This document shows positions 25,950 to 35,838 of a stretch of DNA of 64,000 bases, one piece after another. The translations under genes and the position numbers were made by a program. The DNA is from Planctomycetota bacterium (GTDB taxonomy: Bacteria; Planctomycetota; Planctomycetia; Planctomycetales; Planctomycetaceae), in NCBI GenBank assembly GCA_030836185.1, contig JAURQH010000021.1:159091-223090 (forward strand), in the 5' to 3' direction. Within the stretch, counting starts at the first letter, position 1. Each line of letters opens with the position of its first letter. The notes under the pieces were generated by a model. It saw nothing but the letters and a program-made list of their open reading frames with translations. It was not told the DNA's origin and made no database searches.

Positions 25950-26921
25950 ATGGCAAAGATCAGCCCAGGTACAATGACGGCGGCCATTTTCGCGATCCTG
26001 TTGGGATTGGCGGGAGCGTACTCCGTGCGTCAATACCTCGATAACAAACCAACGGCCGAGCAGGTTGTTCAAGAGCGTCGAGCACGGCAGGTGATTGTGC
26101 CGATTGCCGCTCGCGACATTCAGCCGGGCGAAACCTTGTCCATTAACGACATTGTGATTCGTTCGTTCTCGCCAGAGGAATTCCCCAACACTGAATATGC
26201 CAAACAGTCCTTTATGCCGAACACCAAGCAAATCATGGAACGCATGGTCAAAGAAGAAATTCAAGCTGGAGCCGTCTTCCTGCCAACGCAGTTTTATCCC
26301 GATAATCAGGGACCGACCATCGCCGATTTACTCAAGCCGGGTTATCGAGCTGTGACCGTGCCGATTGAAAACATTGGTGCCGTCCAAGGCTTTGCTCGAC
26401 CCGGTTCTGTCGTCGATGTATTGTTTCGGGCTCAACTCGGTGACGACCGACCCGAAGTGACGATCACTTTGCTGGAAGGCGTGAATGTCTTGGCACTCGG
26501 CCATAACATTGTCCCCGGACAAGTGGTCGATATGAATGATCGTCAAGCCTCGACTGGTTCGGTCACCTTGGCGGTTTTGCCCACACAGGCCCAGTCCTTA
26601 AAAGTGGCTGAAGGCCGCGGTGAGATGTCTTTGGCATTACGCCACCCCGATGAAGCAATGCAGTTGCAGCCGGTTTCCAAAATGTCTCAGAGTATGACGT
26701 TGGAAGAATTGGTCGGCATGCCCATCGTGCAAAATCGCAAAGTCGAAATCTACCGTGCCGCTCAAAAGCAGGTGGTCGAGTTTGGAAGTGACGCGGACAG
26801 TTATAACGATCCATTGAACCAATTGATCAATGCTCCCGTCGTCAATGATCGTCCAGCCCCGGCAGTGACATCTCCCCCGGCAAATTCCGTTTCACAGGTT
26901 TCGGGAAACTCAGCACAGTAA
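25950..26921 (+). CDS. cpaB: Flp pilus assembly protein CpaB/RcpC
   Basis: 323 residues. One N-terminal membrane segment (about 8-27) is followed by a SAF domain containing VPIAARDIQPGETLSINDIV near residues 50-70, and an RcpC/CpaB domain with AVTVPIENIGAVQGFARPGS and VDVLF. CpaB is a periplasmic part of the Tad secretion machine, usually tied to the secretin. The C-terminal 50 residues are Pro/Asn/Ser-rich. GAAAGGAAAG stands upstream of the ATG. It is third in the prepilin-prepilin-cpaB-cpaF-tadB-tadC order. Confidence 0.92.
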   Translation: MAKISPGTMTAAIFAILLGLAGAYSVRQYLDNKPTAEQVVQERRARQVIVPIAARDIQPGETLSINDIVIRSFSPEEFPNTEYAKQSFMPNTKQIMERMVKEEIQAGAVFLPTQFYPDNQGPTIADLLKPGYRAVTVPIENIGAVQGFARPGSVVDVLFRAQLGDDRPEVTITLLEGVNVLALGHNIVPGQVVDMNDRQASTGSVTLAVLPTQAQSLKVAEGRGEMSLALRHPDEAMQLQPVSKMSQSMTLEELVGMPIVQNRKVEIYRAAQKQVVEFGSDADSYNDPLNQLINAPVVNDRPAPAVTSPPANSVSQVSGNSAQ

Positions 26922-26984
26922 TATCGCTCTCGCATTCACGAAGGTCTTTGACTTTTGAAGCCAATGGACAGGCAGGTCAAAATT

Positions 26985-28334
26985 ATGGCATCCATAAAAA
27001 CCAAATTGAGCCTCGAAGAAAACAACGCCCATTTTCACGTGGTGGATGATGAAGAACTGCGCTTTCAAGAGTTGAAAGTTCAGATCCACGAGAAACTGGT
27101 CGATTCTCTCGATCTCTCCATGCTGGCCACGGTTCACGAATCGCAACTGGAAAAAGAAGTTCGCTTGGTGGCCGAAGATCTCTGCAAGGAAGAAGCGCCC
27201 CAACTGAAAGGAGATGCCCGCGAGCGGATGTTAATCGAATTGTATCATGAAGTGTTCGGCCTGGGGCCTCTCGAACTTCTGATGCAGGATGACGAGATCA
27301 CCGACATCTTGGTGAATCATCCGCACGAAGTGTACTACGAACGTCACGGTCGTCTGCACGAATCGGATGTCATCTTTGCCAATGAACAGCATCTGATCCG
27401 CATTATTCAACGGATTGTCTCGCGTGTCGGTCGACGGATTGATGAAGTGAGCCCGATGGTCGATGCTCGACTGCCCGATGGTTCACGTATCAACGCCGTC
27501 TTGCCACCACTGGCTCTTAATGGGCCGACATTGTCGATTCGTCGCTTCGGTGCGTCGCCGCTATCATTAGACGATCTGATCTCCAGCAATTCCATCTCGG
27601 CCTACATGGTCGATTTTCTGACGGCGGCTTTGGAAGCGCGTCAGAGTTTCATGATCTCTGGGGGGACGGGTGCCGGTAAAACAACTTTACTGAATGCCTT
27701 GGCGGTCTGTATTCCCTCTGACGAACGAATCATTACCATTGAAGACTCCGCTGAATTGCGATTGATGCACAAGCATGTCATCCGTATGGAAACACGCCCG
27801 GCCAATAGCGAAGGAAGCGGAGAAATTCCTCAACGGTCATTGGTCAAGAACAGCCTCCGTATGCGTCCCGACCGGATCATCGTGGGGGAAGTTCGCGGGG
27901 CAGAAGCCCTCGACATGTTGCAAGCCATGAACACTGGTCACGAAGGTTCGTTGACAACGATCCATGCCAACGACGCACGCGATTCTTTATCGCGTTTGGA
28001 GTTAATGGTGTCGATGAGCGGCTACGAACTCCCTGTGAGTGTGGTCCGACAATACATTGCTGCCGGCATCAAATTGGTGGTTCATCTGGCCCGATTGAAG
28101 GGTGGCATTCGTCGTGTGATGAAAGTCTCCGAAATTGTGGGAGTCGATGAAACTGGCTTCCATATGGAAGATATCTTCGGGTTTGAGCAGACAGGTGTCG
28201 ATGAAGAAGGTAATGCCCGTGGTGATTTTTATGTCACGGGGTACCGTCCTCAGTGTTTGAACCGCTTACGAGCGTCGGGAATTCGCCTTCCCGATGAGAT
28301 GTTTGACGAGCGACGTATTCCGACCGAATTTTGA
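26985..28334 (+). CDS. cpaF: Tad/Flp pilus assembly ATPase CpaF (TadA)
   Basis: 449 residues from the ATG at 26985 (26964 and a TTG at 26955 are alternatives). It powers pilin export and assembly at the inner membrane. A helical N-terminal part is followed by the secretion ATPase core: [16 protein letters not shown], Walker [16 protein letters not shown] near residue 224, the Asp/Glu box [11 protein letters not shown], and Walker [15 protein letters not shown] near 294, then the His box [17 protein letters not shown]. All catalytic elements appear intact. It follows cpaB by 63 bases. Confidence 0.95.
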   Translation: MASIKTKLSLEENNAHFHVVDDEELRFQELKVQIHEKLVDSLDLSMLATVHESQLEKEVRLVAEDLCKEEAPQLKGDARERMLIELYHEVFGLGPLELLMQDDEITDILVNHPHEVYYERHGRLHESDVIFANEQHLIRIIQRIVSRVGRRIDEVSPMVDARLPDGSRINAVLPPLALNGPTLSIRRFGASPLSLDDLISSNSISAYMVDFLTAALEARQSFMISGGTGAGKTTLLNALAVCIPSDERIITIEDSAELRLMHKHVIRMETRPANSEGSGEIPQRSLVKNSLRMRPDRIIVGEVRGAEALDMLQAMNTGHEGSLTTIHANDARDSLSRLELMVSMSGYELPVSVVRQYIAAGIKLVVHLARLKGGIRRVMKVSEIVGVDETGFHMEDIFGFEQTGVDEEGNARGDFYVTGYRPQCLNRLRASGIRLPDEMFDERRIPTEF

Positions 28335-28433
28335 GACAGGGTTGCCCGGATTATTCACGGGGAATCCATAATTCGACATCACTTATAAATTCACAGTCAA
28401 CTACAAATAAACGCTGAAAAACAGAGTGTGTAA

Positions 28434-28514
28434 TCAGCCGGAACGCGCTAGCGTCCGGTTTCCTTGGAATGACAGAGAAATTTAACAAACCGTGGGCTAG
28501 CGCCCAGCGGCTGA
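28434..28514. repeat. Palindromic intergenic repeat with GCTAGCG cores and terminal inverted repeats
   Basis: TCAGCCG (28434-28440) and CGGCTGA (28508-28514) bracket 81 bases. Inside, CGCTAGCG and GGCTAGCGCC are near-symmetrical, and CCGGTTT faces AAACCG. This can fold as one long hairpin. It lies in the 260-base cpaF-tadB gap. I believe similar GCTAGCGCC-bearing palindromes recur in planctomycete intergenic regions, but only one copy is in this window, so its repeat nature rests on outside knowledge. Confidence 0.5.
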
Positions 28515-28594
28515 TGAATAATCCAGGCTAGTTCGATCACAGTGGTCGAGAACTAAGATCGAGAACTGAAATTGTTTGCTGCAAAGGATTGAAC

Positions 28595-29530
28595 GTGGAC
28601 CCAACCATTGTCGCCATCATTTGTTTTTTTGCGATTGCTGCAACCATCATTGCGGTTTCGCTGTTGGTGCGCGATCTCGTCTTTTCGGGCCAGTCCGAGC
28701 GTTCTGTCTCCTTGGTCGAACGCAGTCGGATGTTACGACGAGCTTCTAAGGCGACCGAAGAAGAGGCCAAGTCGATTTCCGATCAAATTGATCGTGGATT
28801 CGACCGATTGGTTCTGGAAAGTGGTGTCGATTTTTCATCTTTGACGGCAGCCTTACTCTGTGTCGTCTCGGGATTGTTGGCGGGGGGGTTGGTTTTAATC
28901 ACCCTCGATCATCCCGCTGCTGCGGCTTTGGTCGGGGCATTTGCTTTGCCTTTACCTTTGTTCTACTTAATGTTCAAACGCAAAAAACGCTTGAATACAT
29001 TTCGCACCGAGATCCCTCAGTTGCTCGACTTGCTGGCACGATCTGCCCGCGCGGGTCGCAGCCTTGAACAATCTCTCGAACTGGCTTCGGAAGAGATGTC
29101 GGGAGATTTGGGTAAGGAACTCGACACCTGTGTTCGACAACTCAAAGTAGGACGATCATTTGCTGCCGTGATGAAGTCGTTTTCATCTCGTGTTCGTTTA
29201 TTGGAAGTTCGCATTCTGGCGACCACCTTGATTGTTCAACGGACTTCGGGTGGTAATCTTCCCGAAACATTAGATCGTATGTCGACAGTCGTGCGAGATC
29301 GATTGTTTGCCGTCAAAAAAGCACGAGCAACAACCGCGGCGGGAAAAACCTCTGCGATGTTGATCACCGCCATTTGTCCCATCGCCTATCTGGTCATGTT
29401 CATTCTGCAACCTGAGCACATGGGCGTGCTGTTGACCGATCCCTTAGGTCAGATGTTGTTAGCCGCGGCTGTCATTATGGAACTCGTTGGCATGGCTTGG
29501 GTCGCAATGCTGCTGAAACAGGAAGGGTAA
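28595..29530 (+). CDS. tadB: Tad pilus inner-membrane protein TadB (type II secretion F domain)
   Basis: 311 residues from the GTG at 28595, preferred over the TTG at 28589 because AAAGGA is correctly spaced from it. There are two N-terminal membrane segments, a cytosolic T2SF (GspF) domain with TFRTEIPQLLDLLARSARAG and GRSLEQSLELASEEM, and a pair of C-terminal helices. TadB with TadC makes the inner-membrane platform on which CpaF acts. The stop is 5 bases before the tadC start, and tadB and tadC are translated in tandem. Confidence 0.92.
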   Translation: MDPTIVAIICFFAIAATIIAVSLLVRDLVFSGQSERSVSLVERSRMLRRASKATEEEAKSISDQIDRGFDRLVLESGVDFSSLTAALLCVVSGLLAGGLVLITLDHPAAAALVGAFALPLPLFYLMFKRKKRLNTFRTEIPQLLDLLARSARAGRSLEQSLELASEEMSGDLGKELDTCVRQLKVGRSFAAVMKSFSSRVRLLEVRILATTLIVQRTSGGNLPETLDRMSTVVRDRLFAVKKARATTAAGKTSAMLITAICPIAYLVMFILQPEHMGVLLTDPLGQMLLAAAVIMELVGMAWVAMLLKQEG

Positions 29531-29535
29531 ACCTG

Positions 29536-30543
29536 ATGTTTGCAAATCTGATCACCGCCGGTGCTTTCCTGACAATCGCACTCTTCGTCTTTATGGTCTC
29601 GGAAGCCTTCCGAAATGCCCGCATGCGAGCCCGCGCTTTGGCCGATCTCGACCTGGGAAAGGCAGAACGCGGATCTTCATCAGCGAAACGTCACGCACCT
29701 TCGGCATTCCGACGTGCGATGGCGGGAGTGATCCCCCAATTCGGCAGCGAAGTTGAAAAAATCGAAAAGGATTTGAAGCGTGCCGGATATTATCGTCCCT
29801 GGGCGTTGGTTGATTACCTCTCATCACGTAACTCACTGATTGTGATGGTTTTGATTGGATTTCTGGCCTTGGCCACCTTGGCGCCTCCCGGATCCAACAT
29901 TGGCCCGACGCTCATTGGTGCCGGATTGATCACGGCGATGCTCGGATACGGCTTGCCACGACTGTTGTTGGGTTCACAAGCCAAAGCACGCGTCGATCGC
30001 ATTCAAAAGGGGCTACCCGATGCGTTGGACATCGTCCATATGTGCCTGTCGGGAGGCTTGTCGCTAAGAGATTCCTTCGCCCGCGTGTCGCAGGAAATCG
30101 AATTTTTCCATCCTGAAATTGCTATCGAGTTTGAAGTGATTCGACGGCAATCGGAAGCCGACACCATGTCAAAAGCTCTTCGGAATTTTGCTGACCGGAT
30201 CGATACTCCCGACGTGACGGCACTCGCCTCTCTGGTGACACAAGCCGACAAATTGGGAACTCATGTCGCGGAAGCAGTCACCGAGTTCGCCGTTGGTGTC
30301 CGACGTTCCTTTCAACAAAATGCGGAAGAGCGTGCCAATAAAACAACGATCAAGTTGTTGTTCCCGGTCGTGCTGTGTCTCGCCCCACCGATCTATATTC
30401 TTCTGATGGGTCCACCGCTGTTGCAAATGCGGGATTTCATTACCGAGGGAAACCAACCAGGTGGTATTCTCGACTCGGCCTCGATGACCGAAGGAGCGGC
30501 TGCGTTAACACCTGATATCACGGGCACTCCTGATAATAACTAA
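29536..30543 (+). CDS. tadC: Tad pilus inner-membrane protein TadC (type II secretion F domain)
   Basis: 335 residues from the ATG at 29536; GGAAGGG, at the end of tadB, is its ribosome site. It has an N-terminal membrane helix, a pair of helices near 110-160, the T2SF domain 'GLPDALDIVHMCLSGGLSLRDSF' region (about 165-290), and a last helix 'LLFPVVLCLAPPIYILLMGPP'. It is the last recognisable gene of the locus. A secretin (RcpA), TadZ, TadE/G and a prepilin peptidase are not in the window, so the locus is either split or incomplete here. Confidence 0.92.
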   Translation: MFANLITAGAFLTIALFVFMVSEAFRNARMRARALADLDLGKAERGSSSAKRHAPSAFRRAMAGVIPQFGSEVEKIEKDLKRAGYYRPWALVDYLSSRNSLIVMVLIGFLALATLAPPGSNIGPTLIGAGLITAMLGYGLPRLLLGSQAKARVDRIQKGLPDALDIVHMCLSGGLSLRDSFARVSQEIEFFHPEIAIEFEVIRRQSEADTMSKALRNFADRIDTPDVTALASLVTQADKLGTHVAEAVTEFAVGVRRSFQQNAEERANKTTIKLLFPVVLCLAPPIYILLMGPPLLQMRDFITEGNQPGGILDSASMTEGAAALTPDITGTPDNN

Positions 30544-30630
30544 CACTCTTAGTTCTCCTGTGATTTCGATCGGTCTGTTCACTATTTCGGAGTGCGATGA
30601 AAGTCTCACGACGATTTTCTGGAGATTTTC

Positions 30631-31528
30631 ATGGACGACCCACTTGAAGACACAGTTGATATGCAGGTGACGGAGTATTTTTCTCGTACGCTGTTCCAAC
30701 ACAAATCTGATCCTTGCCAGCCTTCCTTTTGTGCGGCAACCGATGTGGGATAAACTCGCGAAGAGAATCAGGATTATTCGCCGACAGCGCTCCCAGGAAT
30801 TTGTGCTGTCAGATCTGCCTCTGGACGAGTTTGAGCAGTCCGAAGATTTTGCGCATTTGCTGCTGGTCGCTGACGGCATCGGAGGATTCACATTTGGAGA
30901 ACTCGCCAGCCGCATTGTGATTCAAAAGACCTGAGAACTGGTCACGCATTCTGCCAGTTGGGTCATGAAACTCAAAGACTTCGATGCGCAACAAATTCGC
31001 GAGCGCATTGAGGCTTATGCTCATGCGATGCAAGAATCTCTCGATACGGAACTCGCTTCTGGCCAGCGAACGAAGTTGAGTTTAGGAACCACACTCACGT
31101 CGGCTTATGTGATCGGCCTGGAGGCGATTATTTCCCATGTGGGAGACTCGCGTGCCTATCTCCTGAGTGACGGAGTCCTCAAACAACAAACCGAAGATCA
31201 GACACTCGCGCGCAAATTGATGAAATTCGGACATAGCGAATAACAAGTTAACAAGTTTCACAACATTGTGGCAAACTGGTTTGGAACCGATGTGGTGAGG
31301 AATCCGATCGTCGAAATCCGACATCTCAGCCTGAAAGTTGGTGACAAACTTCTTCTTTGCTCGGACGGCTTAACGAAAGAACTCACCGACCTTTAAATTC
31401 AGGACCTACTGAATGACTCTTTAGAACCACAAACCATCTGCGACAATTTACTTGCTGTGGCACTTGAAAAGGGTGGCCGTGATAATGTGACCATGATTGT
31501 TGCCGAAGTGAAGAACGCAAGATCGTAA
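30631..31528 (+). pseudogene. Decayed PP2C-type Ser/Thr protein phosphatase
   Basis: From the ATG at 30631 the frame gives a PP2C-like N-terminus ending CAATDVG before a TAA at 30751-30753, then TREENQD, which together make the classical first motif. Between about 30780 and 30800 the reading moves by one frame. After that, LLLVADGIGG, GTTLTSAYV, HVGDSRAYLLSDG, LLLCSDGLTKELTD and GGRDNVTMIVAEV appear in order, interrupted by stops at 30932-30934 (TGA), 31241-31243 (TAA) and 31394-31396 (TAA). The true end would be the TAA at 31526. Four stops plus a frameshift mean the gene is dead, while the sequence is still recognisable, so decay is fairly recent. Confidence 0.9.
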
Positions 31529-31636
31529 GTGCCACTTCATCTGTTGAGGAGTCAAAGAAAAGTCGGCATAATTGTTCTTTGAAAATAGCGACTTTACTGA
31601 CATACGAAATCTCTCTCTGATAGACAACGTGCCTTC

Positions 31637-33811
31637 ATGAAAAAAGTTTCCTCGGGCGGTGGCTGGCCCGCCATCAAATACACCTTCACCAAAGCACGTG
31701 AAGCGGGAGGCCTCCTTAAACTTTGGAAAGCCATGCGATCTCGCAATGCCTGTAAAACTTGCGCGCTCGGAATGGGTGGCCAAAAAGGGGGGATGGTCAA
31801 TGAAAGCGGCCACTTTCCCGAAGTCTGTAAAAAATCATTACAGGCGATGGTGGCCGACATGCAGGGAGCCATCACGGACGATTTTTTCTCGACATATTCC
31901 CTCGAGCAACTTCGGCAGTTTTCTCCGAAAGAAATGGAACACGCGGGGCGACTCACCAAGCCGATGCTGTTAACGCCCGGAGAGAATTACTATCGCCCCA
32001 TCTCCTGGGACGAGGCCTTCGATAAAATTGTCGATCAATTGAAGGCTGTCACTGCAGATGAAACCTTCTGGTATTTTTCCGGCCGCAGTTCCAATGAAGC
32101 CGGTTTTTTGTTGCAGATGTTCGCTCGCCTTTACGGCACAAACAACGTCAACAATTGCAGCTACTACTGTCATCAAGCGAGCGGCGTGGGGCTCAACTCC
32201 GTTCTGGGAACCGGAACGGCGACCATTGTCCTTGAAGATGTGGAACATGCGGATCTCGTCTTTGTGATTGGCGGCAATCCGGCCAGCAATCATCCACGCC
32301 TCATGACGACCTTGAAAAATGTCCGCCGCAAAGGGGGCGAGGTCATTGTGATCAATCCGGTCATTGAGACCGGCATGGTGAATTTCAAAGTTCCCAGCGA
32401 TCCGTGGAGCCTGATGTTCGGCACAAAAATCGCGACCGAATATATTCAGCCTCACATCGGCGGCGACTTGGCATTGATCACGGGGATTGCCAAACGAGTC
32501 GTCGAACTCGGCAAGCACGATGAAGATTTTTTGAACGCTCATACTCACGGTTGGCCCGAATTAAAAACACGCCTGGCGGAAACCGAATGGTCAGAGATCA
32601 TCGAAAAATCGGGCGTCGAGAAAGCCGACATTGATCGTCTTGCCGAAAAATATTCCGCAGCCAAGAATGTCATTTTCTCCTGGACCATGGGGATCACCCA
32701 CCATCATCATGGAGTTGAAAATGTCGAAGCCATCGCCAACCTGGCACTTTTGCGGAAGATGGTCGGAAGGCCTCACGCCGGGATGATGCCGATTCGCGGA
32801 CATTCCAACGTGCAAGGAATCGGCTCTGTCGGCGTGACTCCCAAACTGAAAGATGCCATCTTCGACCGACTGCAATCGCACTTTGGTGTCGAACTTCCAA
32901 CGACCGAGGGGCTCGACACGATGGGTTGTATGGACGAAGCGCATGCCGAGCGTTTGAAGGTCGGCTTTAGCTTAGGAGGGAACCTGTACGGATCAAACCC
33001 GGCTTCAAACTATGCGGCGGAAGCTCTCCAGAAACTGGATCTGTTAGTGTATATGAACACGACATTGAATACGGGTCACGCTTGGGGAACGGCGAAAGAA
33101 ACACTCATTCTGCCGGTATTGGCTCGCGACGAAGAGCCCCAACCGACGACACAAGAATCGATGTTTAATTATGTCCGGGTCAGTGATGGCGGCCCTGCCC
33201 GACTTGTTGGTCCGAAGAGTGAAGTCGAAGTCATTTCTCATATTGCCAATCGTGTTCTCCCGGAGAGCCCCGTTGATTGGTCCGACATGGAAAACACGAG
33301 TCGTATTCGTGAAGCAATCGCAGAGATCATTCCGGGATTCGAAAAAATCAAGCAGATTGAGGAAACCAAGGAAGAGTTTCAGATCGCCGGTCGAACATTC
33401 CACGACCCCGAATTTGCCACCGCAGATGGCAAAGCCAAGTTACGAACACACGAACTACCCGCTCCCCATCAACGCGAAAATTGCGTGCGCTTGATGACGG
33501 TCCGCAGCGAAGGACAGTTCAATACAGTCGTCTACGAAGAGTACGATCTCTATCGTGGTATCGATGCACGCGATGTCGTGCTACTGCATCCCGATGATGT
33601 CGCCTCACTGGGGCTCAATGATCGACAGCGGGTGACTGTTTATAGCGATGAAGGCAACCTGCCTAACATCGAAGTGAGGGCGTGGAAAAAGATCAGAGCC
33701 GGCAATGCATTAATGTATTACCCGGAGGCCAATGTTCTCGTACCAAAATCAACCGACCCTCGGTCGAAAACGCCTTGCTTCAAATCCGTGTTAATCTGGT
33801 TTGAAGGCTGA
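31637..33811 (+). CDS. FdhF/YdeP family molybdopterin oxidoreductase
   Basis: 724 residues. It is a bis-MGD molybdenum or tungsten enzyme related to formate dehydrogenase alpha, of the YdeP subgroup. The N-terminus has CKTCALGMGGQKGGM near residues 39-53, the short cysteine motif typical of the subgroup instead of a four-Cys cluster. The body shows RPISWDEAFDKIVDQL, FWYFSGRSSNEAGFL, NNVNNCSYYCHQASGVGL, FVIGGNPASNHPR, and PIRGHSNVQGIGSVG. The C-terminal DUF-like barrel (VVLLHPDDVASLGLNDRQ) is the MGD-binding cap. No twin-arginine leader is seen, so it is cytoplasmic. Electron acceptor and substrate are unknown. No Fe-S partner subunit is adjacent. Confidence 0.9.
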   Translation: MKKVSSGGGWPAIKYTFTKAREAGGLLKLWKAMRSRNACKTCALGMGGQKGGMVNESGHFPEVCKKSLQAMVADMQGAITDDFFSTYSLEQLRQFSPKEMEHAGRLTKPMLLTPGENYYRPISWDEAFDKIVDQLKAVTADETFWYFSGRSSNEAGFLLQMFARLYGTNNVNNCSYYCHQASGVGLNSVLGTGTATIVLEDVEHADLVFVIGGNPASNHPRLMTTLKNVRRKGGEVIVINPVIETGMVNFKVPSDPWSLMFGTKIATEYIQPHIGGDLALITGIAKRVVELGKHDEDFLNAHTHGWPELKTRLAETEWSEIIEKSGVEKADIDRLAEKYSAAKNVIFSWTMGITHHHHGVENVEAIANLALLRKMVGRPHAGMMPIRGHSNVQGIGSVGVTPKLKDAIFDRLQSHFGVELPTTEGLDTMGCMDEAHAERLKVGFSLGGNLYGSNPASNYAAEALQKLDLLVYMNTTLNTGHAWGTAKETLILPVLARDEEPQPTTQESMFNYVRVSDGGPARLVGPKSEVEVISHIANRVLPESPVDWSDMENTSRIREAIAEIIPGFEKIKQIEETKEEFQIAGRTFHDPEFATADGKAKLRTHELPAPHQRENCVRLMTVRSEGQFNTVVYEEYDLYRGIDARDVVLLHPDDVASLGLNDRQRVTVYSDEGNLPNIEVRAWKKIRAGNALMYYPEANVLVPKSTDPRSKTPCFKSVLIWFEG

Positions 33812-33828
33812 ACATCCTCAGACAGCCG

Positions 33829-34317
33829 TTATTCGGCAGGTGCTTCAACGGTGCTTTCGGAGGCTTCCACCATCGGGATGGCGACCTTTGCAAACCCGGA
33901 TATGCCAACAATAATCGCTGCCAGGAGCAAGAGAATCCCCAGCCATTTCTTTGAGTTCTGACGCATCGGTTCAAATTTCTCTGACCGTCCCGTGAGAGCC
34001 GATGCCAAGAAGAAGACGACAAACGCCAAGATCATCTTGGTGCCAATGAGGGCGTGGTAGAGAGGTTGTCCTTTGTGAAGCGGAATTGCTGTTACGTAAT
34101 TGTACAGTCCGCTAATCAGGATCAAACCGATTCCCATGCCGACAATCTTGCGCCAGCGAGCGAAGACTTTCTCTTTGAGCGCCTGATGTTGATCGTCGGG
34201 AAGTTCGGCAGCGGCAGGCATCAAAGCCAATCGCATGAAGGCCGATCCACCAATGAGCACGATGACCGTACCGATGTGTGCCCAACGTGAGATGACGCTA
34301 ACCAAGTCGATTTCCAT
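33829..34317 (-). CDS. Small four-helix membrane protein, CopD-like
   Basis: 162 residues from the ATG at 34317 (AGGA lies 10 bases upstream). Four hydrophobic helices, with a His in the first (SRWAHIGTVIVLIGGSAF), GLILISGLYNYVTAIP in the second, an ALIGTKMILAFVVFFLAS third, and a GILLLLAAIIVGISG fourth. The layout resembles the CopD/DUF-type quinol or copper membrane families, but I cannot separate these. The C-terminus is Glu/Ala-rich. It converges on the FdhF/YdeP gene with a 17-base gap. Confidence 0.6.
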   Translation of the reverse strand: MEIDLVSVISRWAHIGTVIVLIGGSAFMRLALMPAAAELPDDQHQALKEKVFARWRKIVGMGIGLILISGLYNYVTAIPLHKGQPLYHALIGTKMILAFVVFFLASALTGRSEKFEPMRQNSKKWLGILLLLAAIIVGISGFAKVAIPMVEASESTVEAPAE

Positions 34318-34394
34318 GAGTGATAGTCCTGTTTGTCGGTGGGCCGACTGCGAGGTAAGTATTAATAGAGGTGTCAATTAAGATGACAATTGAT

Positions 34395-35699
34395 TTATAG
34401 TGTCCAACCATCATTCAGCAAGGCGCCGCGTTCGGTCACCACGATTCCATCACGTAAATGAACAACGCCGCGATCATCGGTTTCGGGCTGATCATCACCG
34501 GCAATCAGTTTCACATTTTTTCCGATTCGACAATTCTTGTCGATAATGGCATTCTCGATGTGCGAACCATCTCCAATTCCGACTGGGATGTCACCACGCT
34601 TATGCATGGCGGCGAGCTCGCCGGGAGATTCATGGAAGTCTGCCCCCATCACAATTGAATTCTTGATCGTGACATTGTCACCGATACGACATCGCAAGCC
34701 GATGACACTATTTTCGATAACAGTCCCTTTGCCAATGATACAGCCGTCTGCGAGTAACGAACGACTGACGGTCGTTTCGTTGAGCTTGGTGGGAGCCAGA
34801 AAACGTGCGCGAGTATAGATCGGCTCCTTTTCAATCACAAACTCGAACGGAGGTTCTTCGCTCGCCAAATCAAGATTTGCCTGATAGAACGATTTAATGG
34901 TCCCAATGTCTTCCCAATATCCATCGAACATATGGACCTGAACGTGAGTGGAATCGATACACGCCGGGAATACCTCTTTTCCGAAGTCTTCGTGGTCGGT
35001 TGTTTTTAACAGTTCCAAAAGCTTATCTCGATTGAATAGATAGATGCCCATGCTGGCGAGGCTATCTCGGCCTTTACTTTCGATTCCTTGAGAATCGAAG
35101 AACTCGGGAGGCATACGCACGTCGTCCATCTCTTCATCCGTTTGTGGTTTCTCTTTGAAACCGAGCACACGACCGGTGTCATCCAGTTTCATGATACCAA
35201 ACGACTTGGCATCTTCCCGATCTACGGGAAGTCCGGCAATCGTCACCTCGGCACCGGATTCGACATGCGTCTGCAACATCTTGTGATAATCCATGCGATA
35301 AAGCTGATCGCCGGAAAGAATCAATACATACTCGATGCCATGTTGTTCGAGATAACGAATGTTTTTACGCACGGCATCCGCAGTTCCCTGGTACCAGTCT
35401 GTCCCTTCCAGTGTCTGCTGCGCTGCCAGAATTTCCACAAACCCGCCGTTAAAATGATCGAACGAATACGTTTGGCGAATGTGACGATGCAAGCTCACAG
35501 AATTAAACTGTGTGAGTAGATAGATGGAGTTGATACGGCTGTTCAAGCAGTTCGAGATGGGAATATCGATCAGACGATATTTACCGGCCAATGGAACCGC
35601 AGGCTTGGAGCGAAATTGTGTGAGAGGAAAGAGGCGAGTCCCTTTTCCTCCACCCAGAATCACACTCACCACACGACGCATATCAAGCGGTTTGGCCAT
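34395..35699 (-). CDS. glgC: Glucose-1-phosphate adenylyltransferase (ADP-glucose pyrophosphorylase)
   Basis: 434 residues from the ATG at 35699, which has GGAGAATGAG before it (an in-frame GTG/other start at 35720 is unlikely). It makes ADP-glucose for glycogen synthesis. The nucleotide-binding start reads SVILGGGKGTRLFPLTQFRSKPAVPLAG (split in two pieces), followed by YRLIDIPISNCLNS and QQTLEGTDWYQGTADAVRKN. The C-terminal part has left-handed beta-helix hexapeptide repeats (GKGTVIENSVIGLRCRIGDN). Product control is probably allosteric. It is 139 bases downstream of coaX on the same strand. Confidence 0.96.
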   Translation of the reverse strand: MAKPLDMRRVVSVILGGGKGTRLFPLTQFRSKPAVPLAGKYRLIDIPISNCLNSRINSIYLLTQFNSVSLHRHIRQTYSFDHFNGGFVEILAAQQTLEGTDWYQGTADAVRKNIRYLEQHGIEYVLILSGDQLYRMDYHKMLQTHVESGAEVTIAGLPVDREDAKSFGIMKLDDTGRVLGFKEKPQTDEEMDDVRMPPEFFDSQGIESKGRDSLASMGIYLFNRDKLLELLKTTDHEDFGKEVFPACIDSTHVQVHMFDGYWEDIGTIKSFYQANLDLASEEPPFEFVIEKEPIYTRARFLAPTKLNETTVSRSLLADGCIIGKGTVIENSVIGLRCRIGDNVTIKNSIVMGADFHESPGELAAMHKRGDIPVGIGDGSHIENAIIDKNCRIGKNVKLIAGDDQPETDDRGVVHLRDGIVVTERGALLNDGWTL

Positions 35700-35838
35700 C
35701 TCATTCTCCGACGGTGGCAATAATTGTTAATAGAATGCAGTGTCTTCAATTTCGCGGATACTCACAGGTTAATCGACCCTTTCGATGATCGCAATGAGTG
35801 ACTTTTCAGAAGCGAATGAAGCCATCGTAAAATTGTAA

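Noticed and set aside
28434..28514. CRISPR repeat
   Set aside because: Single copy of a palindrome without spacers.
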